Source: Thermoplasmata archaeon
GTDB taxonomy: Archaea; Thermoplasmatota; Thermoplasmata; Halarchaeoplasmatales; Halarchaeoplasmataceae
Assembly (NCBI GenBank): GCA_003554965.1
Contig: PWHR01000078.1
Location: forward strand, 49,722 to 113,721
DNA: 64,000 bases
Direction of reading: 5' to 3'
This document shows positions 1 to 7,089 of this stretch, piece after piece (the first letter of the stretch is position 1; every line of letters begins with the position of its first letter). The notes below the pieces were generated by a model that was given only the letters and a program-made list of their open reading frames with translations, was not told the DNA's origin and ran no database searches. The position numbers and the translations under genes are program-made.

Positions 1-553
1 CATCATACGCGTAAGCTTTTAACTTTTCTTCTGGTATGCCAAACTCTTCAGGGTCGTATATGACATATATCTCTATTTCTTCCGTCCAGTCCTCATTTGA
101 AAGCTCAAATCTGTAACCACCGATAGTGTTTTCTTCAGGTATATCCACTTCCCAACCCTGATCTCTCTCATCAATACTAAGCTCATCCATATCATCTTTT
201 AAAGGTTCAATATCAGATTCTGCGCCGGTATCACCTTTTATATTAAGTGTGGTACCTCTTCTTACAACCACGGTATCATTGGCCACGATAACATCTTCTT
301 CACCGTAAAATTTCTCCCATCCCTCGTAATTCCGAGTGTTGTATTCTTCCTTATATGGTACATATAGCCTAGGCAGTTCTTCATTTTCATCTTCTAAAAT
401 TTCTTCTATTTTCTCTGTTGATGATCCAAAACCCATATCTTTTTCATCTTCATATATATCCTCTGTGGAAATGGCGGGTAAAACTAAAGAGCTAATAAGT
501 ACCAATAACATAAAAATTGTAAGAATTGTCCTATCTGTTGATTTTGATAGCAT
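1..553 (-). CDS. Secreted protein, N-terminal part (runs off the window)
   Basis: Reading leftward from the ATG at 551-553 gives an open frame of 184 codons to the window edge, so the C-terminus is missing. Residues 1-30 are a signal peptide or anchor (short basic start, then a Leu/Ile/Val stretch ending near PAIS). The mature part is very acidic and includes a segment reading VIVANDTVVVRRGTTL, which looks like a beta-rich extracellular domain. The end of the visible part (EEKLKAYAYD) is reminiscent of archaeal secreted proteins with a transglutaminase-like domain further on, but that domain is not in view. The gene points away from the IS element next to it. Confident that it is coding; function only guessed. 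Confidence 0.6.
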   Translation of the reverse strand, partial: MLSKSTDRTILTIFMLLVLISSLVLPAISTEDIYEDEKDMGFGSSTEKIEEILEDENEELPRLYVPYKEEYNTRNYEGWEKFYGEEDVIVANDTVVVRRGTTLNIKGDTGAESDIEPLKDDMDELSIDERDQGWEVDIPEENTIGGYRFELSNEDWTEEIEIYVIYDPEEFGIPEEKLKAYAYD

Positions 554-600
554 GTTATACTTAATAATATCCAAAATGGGGTTCGTAATTAACTTTTTTG

Positions 601-615
601 GTTGTTAACTGAATG
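601..615. repeat. Left target-site duplication of IS481-type element
   Basis: The 15-mer GTTGTTAACTGAATG lies directly left of the left terminal inverted repeat and recurs exactly at 1800-1814, directly right of the other one. An exact 15-bp duplication is at the long end of the range for the IS481 family. It marks the element boundaries and the original insertion site. Confidence 0.85.
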
Positions 616-1069
616 TGTAGTATCCCGAAATCATTTATTAAAGATAAAATATCATCTATAATGAAGAAACTTGAAGATCGGTAGATCAAGTGGATCATCA
701 AGATACTTGAGGAAGGAAACAGGACCCAGAAAGAGATAGCTGATCTAAAGAATGTATCTCAAGGAAGGATCAGTCAATTATGGAACGAATACAAAGAAAC
801 AGGAAAAATACCGAAGTTGAGGAACCTAGTAGACCAAGAGAACAACTATCTAAAGAAGAAAAAAGGTGATCAAAGATAGCTATGAGAAATACAGAACTTG
901 TGCAGAATACCTTGAGGACATCATTCAGAAAGAATATGGAATGGAAATCAGCCACAATAAGATCCAAAACTATATTAGGAGATTAGATATGGCTTCTGAA
1001 ACCAAGAAGAAACAAGAAAAACGCAAATGGGTTCGTTGGGAAAGAAATCATTCTATGAGCCTTTGGCAT

Positions 1070-1117
1070 CTAGAGTAACAGAGTTCCTCATCTCACTCGG
1101 AAAGTATTCCTCGTAAT
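1070..1117 (-). repeat. Twin-hairpin insert 1 (48 nt, reverse orientation, decayed)
   Basis: It lies between CAT (1067-1069) and ACA GAT (1118 onward) of the transposase; deletion gives the expected His-Thr-Asp. It adds 16 codons including a TAA. Read on the minus strand it has the same architecture as inserts 3 and 4: a hairpin GGAA-TACT-TTCC, a linker ending in AT, then GAGGAAC-TCT-GTTACTC with one mismatch. Confidence 0.6.
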
Positions 1118-1214
1118 ACAGATTACAAATGGTTTACTGATCTAAATAAGTGGATGATAGCCTATGAAGACGATGCTTCAAGGATGATGATGAGTTATAA
1201 TATGGTAGATGAAG

Positions 1215-1254
1215 ATTGTAGGGATTTCATCCCATAATCCTCGGTAACCTGCGG
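1215..1254 (+). repeat. Twin-hairpin insert 2 (40 nt)
   Basis: It splits a Glu codon: GATGAAG (ending 1214) and AAACTACTGAA (from 1255) rejoin as Asp-Glu-Glu-Thr-Thr-Glu. The length is not a multiple of three, so it breaks the frame. Two hairpins: GGGAT-TTC-ATCCC, a short linker, then CCTCGG-TAAC-CTGCGG with one mismatch and one G-T pair. Its sequence differs from inserts 3 and 4 but the design is the same. Confidence 0.6.
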
Positions 1255-1352
1255 AAACTACTGAAAATGCTATTAAAACACTTGATGAGGGCATCAAGCA
1301 GTGGGGTAAGCCAAGAGAGATACTAACAGACTAAGGAACTCAATTTTATGCA

Positions 1353-1413
1353 TCTACTGGAATTTGTATGCAAATTCCATCGACATGAGGAATTTAGAAT
1401 AAATTCCTCAGTG
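1353..1413 (+). repeat. Twin-hairpin insert 3 (61 nt)
   Basis: It begins TCTACTGG and ends CTCAGTG. Hairpin one is GGAATTTG-TATG-CAAATTCC (8 bp); after ATCGACAT, hairpin two is GAGGAATTTA-GAA-TAAATTCCTC (10 bp). Deletion rejoins TTTTATGCA with AGTGGTGGT, restoring the transposase frame. Compared with insert 4, inner stem pairs differ on both strands (G-C against C-G), so the pairing is kept while the sequence changes. Confidence 0.8.
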
Positions 1414-1523
1414 AGTGGTGGTGACAAGAAAGAGAAAGGACTATCTGAATTTGAAGAATATCTTCCTTGTCAAGATATTCATCAGATCGTTGGAAGAGTT
1501 AGCCATCCGCAAACTAATGGCAA

Positions 1524-1585
1524 TCTACTGGAATTTCCGAGAGAAATTCCATCGACATGAGGAATTCTTGGTGAATTCCTCAGTG
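1524..1585 (+). repeat. Twin-hairpin insert 4 (62 nt)
   Basis: Same ends as insert 3 (TCTACTGG to CTCAGTG) and the same linker ATCGACAT. Hairpins: GGAATTTC-CGAGA-GAAATTCC (8 bp) and GAGGAATTC-TTGGT-GAATTCCTC (9 bp). Deletion rejoins AATGGCAA with GATCGAACG to read Asn-Gly-Lys-Ile-Glu-Arg, the expected segment around the catalytic Glu of the integrase core. No target duplication is visible. Confidence 0.8.
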
Positions 1586-1799
1586 GATCGAACGACTTTA
1601 CAGAACATTAGAAGAAAAACTTCATTTGTTTGATTATGACATGGATGAAGTTGTAGAATGGTATAACGAGCTTAAACCTCATGGAAGTTTGGTTTTTCGA
1701 GGACATTTTGATACTCCTGAAAGTTGGTTCTGGAAGTGATATCATGACCAAGGAAAGAAAAAGCAAAAAAGAAAATATTAAAAATTTCAGGATACTACA

Positions 1800-1814
1800 G
1801 TTGTTAACTGAATG
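1800..1814. repeat. Right target-site duplication of IS481-type element
   Basis: Exact copy of the 15-mer at 601-615, immediately following the right terminal inverted repeat that ends at 1799. Confidence 0.85.
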
Positions 1815-1858
1815 GCTAAACGAAAAAACATTATTAACATGATCAATAGCGTTCTCAA

Positions 1859-3008
1859 ATGAATATCAGATTATTTTATAAAAGTGAAGATAACTATTTA
1901 ATCATCACATTCATATACATACTTTTCATATCTTCAATCAGGACCATAGTCAAAATCAATATTCAGAGTCCACCAGAATATTTGTATCCATTGTCAATAC
2001 TGATCATCGAATTCTTGGTCATCTCGATTTTATTCCTTATCTCTTTATATCTTTTAACATCGAGTTTATCCCGATACTATACCAATATTATCCCACGAGT
2101 AGTTTTTTATCTATATTGATTCTGATTCTCCTATCATTGCTTACAATTTTATTTTCACTATTAACATACGTGTTGGCGAGAGAAAAGTTAATAGCTCTAT
2201 TTAAAAGCATTAAACCTTTTAGAACACTTCATTTTATTGGTTTGACATTGGTCGGTTTTATCGTAGCTTACAGTTATGAAGTAGATATTGTTCTATTAGA
2301 TATCTCAATTTTCTTCCTGTTATTTTCATGATCTTTACATGCCAGTTCTCCAACATGGTAAGTGATTTTTTGACATTGATACTGATGAAATTGTACATCC
2401 TCATAGGCCTTTGATAAGGAGTATGGTTTACCCTAAAATCTTCAAGCTGATCGGAATCATTTGTGCTATGTTTTCACTTATACTTTCATTACTATTTAGT
2501 TTAGAATTGTTTTTTCTGAATCTTGGTTTTGTAATTGCAGGCGCAGTTTATTCTATCCCTCCTATCAGATTGAAAAACAGAATATTTGGTCACATCTAGT
2601 GTTAGACATGCTAGTGTAACTGCTTTCCTTTATGGAGTATATGGGACATTTGGATTTAAAGAAGTTGAACTCTTTCTAGCAGGAGTCTATTCCTGAGTTC
2701 CATTCCTTCCAGATATCTTCTCTTTTACCTTATTGATTTTCGTTGTGTTTTCTTTATCCCCTTTCATCAATGCGATCTATGACTTTGAGGGAGACAAAAA
2801 GGCAGGTGTCAGAAATATTTACACCGTTCTAGGCTTTGAAAAAGGAAAGAAAATAGTCTCATATCTGATAATTATACTATTCTTGACTCCATTATTGATC
2901 TTTCAGGGAACAACCGATATGCTCCAGATACTTCCTGCTTCTATCATTTCCTCCTTCATATTCTACAAATTTGAAATTATAAGTTCGTTCTTGGACTTTA
3001 ATTTCTAA
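1859..3008 (+). pseudogene. UbiA-family prenyltransferase pseudogene
   Basis: Several hydrophobic reading-frame pieces in different frames join into one integral membrane prenyltransferase. Across a frameshift near 2370, the first Asp-rich motif can be read as SNMVSDF then DIDTDEIVHPHRPL. The second is intact as NAIYDFEGDKKAGVRNIYT at about 2770-2830. The family transfers prenyl groups to aromatic or lipid acceptors (quinones, archaeal ether lipids, heme). Breaks near 2118, 2330-2370, 2600 and 2695 make it non-functional. An N-terminal membrane region (1859-2119) may belong to the same gene. It lies beside the dead IS481-type element, so this is a zone of decay. Confidence 0.75.
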
Positions 3009-3055
3009 CACTGCTATATATACTAGGCAGATTTTTAGGATTTTAAAATTTTTAT

Positions 3056-4363
3056 TCACGAACGTATATCAACATCTGCTCCCAGATTAGATATTATGAA
3101 ATCTTTGATCATTTTCGACGTAGTTCTAACATGACCATATCTTTCCTTTCTCCGAAAGTAATGTTTAGTAGGAGATTTTAAGAATTTTAGATGTGTATAA
3201 GCTTTTTTGAAACCCCATCCCAACACATCTCTCATCTCTTTTTGAGATATTTTTGGATGGTTCCAGACAAGATGTTTAGTATTCCATTTACTCCAGTCAT
3301 TTTCGATTATACCGTATTTTTCCTTTATATCATGCCAAAGTGGTGTTTTTGGAAAAGGGGTCATCACGCAAAGTTGTATCAGATCAATTGAATACTTTTT
3401 TAGTTTTTTGATACTCTTTTTTATTGAATCTACTGTATCTTCTTCAAAACCTATCATATAGTACCCGATAACAAAAGAATTCTTTTCTTCCAACCTATTA
3501 AGCAGGTCAAGGGTCTCTCTAACATCTATATTTTTTCCGATATCATCTAGTGAGTCCTGGTGTAGACTTTCAACACCTAGATGGACTCCAACAAATCCCC
3601 TTTCGTGCCACTCATCTAGATTTTTACTCAATATATCTACCCGGGTCATCGCGTACCAGTTCATATCGTACTTTTCAAGTAGAGATATCACTTTGTCGGT
3701 ATGTTTTGGATATAAGCCAAAACTTTCATCTTCCACGAGGATTTCATCGATTCCTGCCTTATTGTATTTTCTAAGGACTTTTTCGATAGAGGACAAAGAG
3801 AGTTTGTAAGGTTCAGAGCAAAATTTGGGGGTCTGGCAAAACTCACAGCCCTGACTGCACCCTCTAGTAGTAAAAAGGATGCCCAAAGGGAATCCTCTAA
3901 TCCCACCGGTTATACCGATATAATCTACTATCATCGGGTGTTCTATTTTGTCAATTTCTTTACCTAGAGCTTCAGCAACTTCCTGTTCAGAATAACCAAT
4001 GAATGAACGATCAAAATATTCTTCAACACCATAAGTTAAAGCTCCATAGTTTCCGGCCCATACTTCGGGGACACCCTGTCTTTTGGCCTCTTTAACCATC
4101 TTTTTTGTTCTAGGCCATTCATAAGTAAAAAATGAAAAACCTACTACATCATAGTCTTCTTCATTCAATGCTTTTTTATATTCATTCCACGATGACCACT
4201 CTAATATATCTATCTGGGGAATGTTCTTTTTGAGAAATCTTAGACCGTTCGAGTTGTTTTTATCATAAGTATATGTTATCTTCCTGTCGACGTTGCTACT
4301 CCAATACTCGTACCGTTCTCCTTTTTCTCTGTAGGGTGTTGTTATAAGTACTCTTTTTTCCAT
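3056..4363 (-). CDS. B12-binding-type radical SAM protein
   Basis: About 435 residues. The N-terminal 150 residues resemble a Rossmann-type B12-binding domain (VGFSFFTYEW, then VWAGNYGA). The radical SAM core follows with FTTRGCSQGCEFCQTP at about residues 165-178: three cysteines in the CxxxCxxC spacing that hold the 4Fe-4S cluster and SAM. ILVEDESFG and GVHLGVESLHQDSL match the radical SAM barrel strands. No classic DxHxxG B12 ligand motif is visible, so cobalamin binding is unproven. I choose the ATG at 4361-4363 over a start 20 codons upstream because a TATA box lies inside that longer version. Substrate unknown; neighbours do not help. Confidence 0.8.
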   Translation of the reverse strand: MEKRVLITTPYREKGERYEYWSSNVDRKITYTYDKNNSNGLRFLKKNIPQIDILEWSSWNEYKKALNEEDYDVVGFSFFTYEWPRTKKMVKEAKRQGVPEVWAGNYGALTYGVEEYFDRSFIGYSEQEVAEALGKEIDKIEHPMIVDYIGITGGIRGFPLGILFTTRGCSQGCEFCQTPKFCSEPYKLSLSSIEKVLRKYNKAGIDEILVEDESFGLYPKHTDKVISLLEKYDMNWYAMTRVDILSKNLDEWHERGFVGVHLGVESLHQDSLDDIGKNIDVRETLDLLNRLEEKNSFVIGYYMIGFEEDTVDSIKKSIKKLKKYSIDLIQLCVMTPFPKTPLWHDIKEKYGIIENDWSKWNTKHLVWNHPKISQKEMRDVLGWGFKKAYTHLKFLKSPTKHYFRRKERYGHVRTTSKMIKDFIISNLGADVDIRS

Positions 4364-4393
4364 TTTGTTCAACAAATGATAGATTTTTAGTTT

Positions 4394-4404
4394 GTATTTA
4401 TAAG
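4394..4404 (-). promoter_or_regulatory. TATA box for the radical SAM gene
   Basis: Minus strand reads CTTATAAATAC, centred about 36 bp before the ATG at 4363. It falls inside the longest open frame, so it decides against the upstream start. Confidence 0.6.
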
Positions 4405-4477
4405 TTGGGGTTCTAACGGACAAAAGGAATATGTTTATTTAAAAATCCAAGTATTCTTACTTTATGACCAATGGATA

Positions 4478-4488
4478 ATTTATAAATA
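4478..4488 (+). promoter_or_regulatory. TATA box for the CrtC/AttH-like gene
   Basis: ATTTATAAATA, about 36 bp before the ATG at 4520. Spacing is typical for archaeal promoters with a short leader. Confidence 0.6.
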
Positions 4489-4519
4489 GCCTGGGTTTTT
4501 ATTCTCCTACAAGAACCAT

Positions 4520-5599
4520 ATGTCTATCGATAAAAATTTTGCTATCTTAGCAGTGGTGATAGCTTCGATCATCCTTTTGATATATACCATCTTTTTCACT
4601 CCTTTGTTCATCCGGTTCAACGGAGAGGAGGATGAGGATGATATAGAAGATTGGAATGAGTATCCCTACGAGATACCCGATACCGATATCAGATTTCCCG
4701 ATGAGGAGGGACGTTATCCAAAAGAGGCCGAATATATAGATGGGGATACGTGGATTTCTCTTGGTATGAGGTTGGACCTGGAAGATCCGGACCTCCAAGA
4801 AGTATGGCTCGTTTTTCTTTACCACGATACTTACAAAGATGTTTTTCTCAGCACGCCAGAAGAGACTCGTACTAGAAGGATCAGAGAAGGTGAGAAAACA
4901 CTACCCGAAGGAAAGATGAATATGACTTTCCATAATGACGATCCCTCTTTACCTGATGATAAATTGATCGCTGATGAGGAGAATGCTTTCCAATATGATT
5001 TCAAATCTTTCTTCCAAATAGACGGAAAAAATTACGAAATCGACCTTGATATAGAGGCTGAAAAACCTCCAGTTACGATGACAGATTACGATGGGGAAGT
5101 CGATCTTGGAGAGAACTACTACAGGATACACTCATTGACACACTGTCCAATAAACGGTTCATTTACAATTGATGGAGAAACTCACGAAACAGACGGAATA
5201 AGTTGGATAGAAAACCAAAGAGGAAAATCCTTTTCCTACCCCGAGATGCAGTGGGACTGGTTCGCACTATGGGGTGGGAGGGATAATGAATTTAAAGGGA
5301 TCGATGTAGCAAATCTAGACGGACAGCAGAAACAATACGGTATGTACGTTCATCCAGACGGAGGAATCGATACTATCGACGATCTAAATATCGAAGTGAC
5401 TTCACTAGAGGAAGAATTCGGTTACTCATGGGAGTTGACTTCAGATCAATATCCGATTTCTCTTAACATAACCGCTGACGAGGACAAGATTATATACGGA
5501 GATTTTGGTGTCGGATTGGGAGTTGCTAATGGAGAATTGATGGGCCAAATACTCGATGATGTTCAAGTATACCTTGAATTGACACAATATCATCAATAA
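4520..5599 (+). CDS. Membrane-anchored CrtC/AttH lipocalin-like protein
   Basis: 359 residues. Residues 8-30 form a membrane anchor, followed by a very acidic linker (EEDEDDIEDW). The rest looks like the two-part lipocalin fold of the CrtC/AttH family: HCPINGSFTIDG, GISWIENQRGK, MQWDWFALWGG and GIDVANLDG are typical positions. In bacteria CrtC hydrates carotenoids; AttH-like relatives have no settled role, so carotenoid chemistry is only a possibility. The active part should face outside. It ends TAA followed at once by TAG. It is transcribed alone from its own TATA box and followed by a small hairpin. Confidence 0.65.
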   Translation: MSIDKNFAILAVVIASIILLIYTIFFTPLFIRFNGEEDEDDIEDWNEYPYEIPDTDIRFPDEEGRYPKEAEYIDGDTWISLGMRLDLEDPDLQEVWLVFLYHDTYKDVFLSTPEETRTRRIREGEKTLPEGKMNMTFHNDDPSLPDDKLIADEENAFQYDFKSFFQIDGKNYEIDLDIEAEKPPVTMTDYDGEVDLGENYYRIHSLTHCPINGSFTIDGETHETDGISWIENQRGKSFSYPEMQWDWFALWGGRDNEFKGIDVANLDGQQKQYGMYVHPDGGIDTIDDLNIEVTSLEEEFGYSWELTSDQYPISLNITADEDKIIYGDFGVGLGVANGELMGQILDDVQVYLELTQYHQ

Positions 5600-5631
5600 T
5601 AGAGTGATTAACAGGAAGTAACGGATCTTAC

Positions 5632-5646
5632 GACTCTCTTAGAGTC
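5632..5646 (+). terminator. Small hairpin between two plus-strand genes
   Basis: GACTCT-CTT-AGAGTC, a perfect 6-bp stem with a 3-nt loop, 33 nt after the stop of the lipocalin-like gene and followed by an AT-rich stretch. Possibly a transcription end signal; no long T-run follows, so the call is weak. Confidence 0.3.
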
Positions 5647-5685
5647 CTAAATTAAAAATAACATGATACTATTATTCTAAAGAAT

Positions 5686-6060
5686 ATGAATCCAAAAAAG
5701 CCTATAATCCTAGATTCAAAAAAAGTAGGGCTAGAGAAGGTAGATAAAGGCAAAGGAGTCTTCATCCAGCGCTTGATAGTGGATGAGCAGGGATCGGAGA
5801 ACTGTTTCATGAGGAAGTTCACGATCAAACCTGGAGGATCTATGCCAGACCACAGGCACGAGAACACGGATCACGTCCAATATATACTTGAAGGAAAGAT
5901 GGAAGTAAACCTTGAAGGAGATAAACACACCGTTGAAAAAGGCGACTCACTGTACATCCCTACAGGAACGAAACATTCCTATGAGAATCCTTTCGATGAA
6001 GAAGTCAAATTCATCTGTGTGGTTCCTGCCGTAGAGATCAAAACGGAGATCATGGAGTGA
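5686..6060 (+). CDS. Single-domain cupin protein
   Basis: 124 residues forming one cupin barrel. Motif 1 reads PGGSMPDHRHENTDHVQYI with His, His and the position of the acidic ligand, plus VQYILEGKMEVNLEG; motif 2 reads YIPTGTKHSYENP with the fourth metal ligand His. Such small cupins bind a divalent metal and act as isomerases, dioxygenases or ligand sensors. A TATA-like AAATTAAAAATAAC lies about 31 bp upstream. It converges on birA and is not in an operon. It is one of three intact small cupins in the window; the substrate cannot be told from sequence. Confidence 0.75.
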   Translation: MNPKKPIILDSKKVGLEKVDKGKGVFIQRLIVDEQGSENCFMRKFTIKPGGSMPDHRHENTDHVQYILEGKMEVNLEGDKHTVEKGDSLYIPTGTKHSYENPFDEEVKFICVVPAVEIKTEIME

Positions 6061-6077
6061 GTCCTGATTCAAAATAG

Positions 6078-6737
6078 TTATCCATCTTTCTTTCTGAGGT
6101 GGGTAACATCTCCTGCAGTTATCCTCTTTCCTCCTTCAAGAACGAGCCTTCCCCTCTCATCTACATCCTTGACAGTAGCTTCAAAATCTTCAGATGGAGT
6201 CTCTATCCTGACTTTACCTCCTAAAGTTTCACAGAAATTTCGATACATATCCAATACTCTTTCATCTTCCAATCTATAAAATCCTCTCACTATACTTTTC
6301 ATCAGATCATCTGTAGGTGGGGATTGTTCTACGTGGTCGTTCAAACAGGTGCTCCCGTTCAAAGGTGCCTTATTAATATTCAACCCAACCCCAACGACGC
6401 TTCTCTCCTCCAAATTTTCGACAAGTATACCGCACAATTTTTTTCCATCCAAAAGGACATCGTTAGGCCATTTTAATGAAGGTGATAGGTCTAAACATTC
6501 CAACGTTTCAACTACTGCTACAGAAACCTTCAAGGAAATAATGCTCTCTTTCGGCAAACATAGAGAGAAGTAAAGGCCGCCTTTAGGAGAGCGCCAAGAA
6601 CGATCTTTTCTTCCTCTTCCCGCTGTTTGTTTTTCAGCCGATACAATGAAGTCATCCTCTAGCTTTTTCGCTAAATCTTTTGCGACTTCATTGGTAGATG
6701 AAACCTTCTCGAAATGGTATACTTTTATGTAGTCCAC
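6078..6737 (-). CDS. birA: Biotin--protein ligase
   Basis: 219 residues, a catalytic-domain-only ligase without the N-terminal DNA-binding domain of bacterial BirA. Visible motifs: VSSTNEVAKDL near the start, the biotinyl-AMP loop GRGRKDRSWRSPKGGLYFS, LKWPNDVLLDGKKLCGILVE and VGVGLNIN. It attaches biotin to a lysine, here surely that of OadA, which is made from the same transcript. Last gene of the oadA-oadG-oadB-cupin-birA operon. It starts with GTG at 6735-6737, one base after the cupin stop, in the context GAGGTGG. A short SH3-like C-terminal part (residues 175-219) is present. Confidence 0.9.
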   Translation of the reverse strand: MDYIKVYHFEKVSSTNEVAKDLAKKLEDDFIVSAEKQTAGRGRKDRSWRSPKGGLYFSLCLPKESIISLKVSVAVVETLECLDLSPSLKWPNDVLLDGKKLCGILVENLEERSVVGVGLNINKAPLNGSTCLNDHVEQSPPTDDLMKSIVRGFYRLEDERVLDMYRNFCETLGGKVRIETPSEDFEATVKDVDERGRLVLEGGKRITAGDVTHLRKKDG

Positions 6738-6738
6738 C

Positions 6739-7074
6739 TCACATGAACGTGGGTGGTGTGCTCACTGTAAGATATATGGCCTTTTTTTCCCCTAAGTTCT
6801 CAGCACTGTGAGGTACGTCTGAAGGATGCCAAAGAGTATCTCCTTCTTTCATCTCAAATACCTGGTTTCCGACTCTGTATTCTATCTTCCCTTCTAAAAC
6901 AAGATGTATCTCTTCACCTTTGTGGAAGTACTCGTCCGATTTGGCACCCACTTCTAGTTCAGCGATTATCGCTTCCATCTCGTCCGATTTTTGAAGCAAA
7001 CGGAACAACTTCCCATCAACTTCTTCTATTTCCTTTTCCTCTCCTCCTTCGATATATACACATTCTTTTTCCAT
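6739..7074 (-). CDS. Cupin protein of the oad operon
   Basis: About 111 residues, one cupin barrel. Motif 1: YFHKGEEIHLVLEGKIEYRVG; motif 2: HPSDVPHSAENLG. The usual first His ligand and the Glu are present. The frame continues upstream to the oadB stop, but the ATG at 7072-7074 has GGAG about 9 bases ahead and is preferred. It sits between oadB and birA, a position that suggests a helper or sensor for the decarboxylase (for example binding a carboxylic acid or metal). That role is inference. Confidence 0.7.
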   Translation of the reverse strand: MEKECVYIEGGEEKEIEEVDGKLFRLLQKSDEMEAIIAELEVGAKSDEYFHKGEEIHLVLEGKIEYRVGNQVFEMKEGDTLWHPSDVPHSAENLGEKKAIYLTVSTPPTFM

Positions 7075-7089
7075 CTTATCAAACTCCAA

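Larger units (their letters stand above)
661..1739 (+). pseudogene. IS481-type transposase pseudogene, interrupted
   Basis: Pieced together, the frame gives an N-terminal helix-turn-helix (ATQKEIAD-like: TQKEIADLKNVSQGRISQLW) and then a DDE integrase core. Recognisable pieces are KRKWVRWERNHSMSLWH, KWMIAYEDDASRMM, ILTD-stop-GTQFYA, and HPQTNG followed after an insert by KIERLYRTLEEKL, ending at ESWFWK. Damage includes TAG at 691-693 and TAA at the Gln expected in ILTDQG (both like C-to-T changes), a frameshift near 828-868, and four intervening sequences at 1070-1117, 1215-1254, 1353-1413 and 1524-1585. Removing each of these four exactly rejoins the frame. Not functional as DNA-encoded unless RNA processing occurs, and the point stops argue against that. 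Confidence 0.85.
616..1799 (+). mobile_element. Degenerate IS481-type insertion sequence
   Basis: The left end begins TGTAGTATCCCGAAAT (616 onward) and the right end, read on the minus strand from 1799, begins TGTAGTATCCTGAAAT: imperfect terminal inverted repeats of about 16 bp or more with further matches inward. Both ends abut a 15-bp exact target duplication (601-615, 1800-1814). The interior encodes a DDE integrase-type transposase with stop codons, frameshifts and four inserted hairpin sequences totalling 211 nt, so the intact element would have been about 970 bp. Well-preserved ends with a broken gene suggest it can no longer move by itself. Confidence 0.85.

Noticed and set aside
1353..1585. 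CRISPR repeats
   Set aside because: Only two similar units, each with internal hairpins, inside a transposase gene, with protein-coding DNA between. No array with regular spacers and no cas genes exist in the window.
1070..1585. Ordinary archaeal introns with bulge-helix-bulge sites
   Set aside because: I could not fit the standard 3-4-3 bulge-helix-bulge at the junctions, and the gene also has plain stop codons and a frameshift that splicing would not repair. Kept only as an alternative in the finding.
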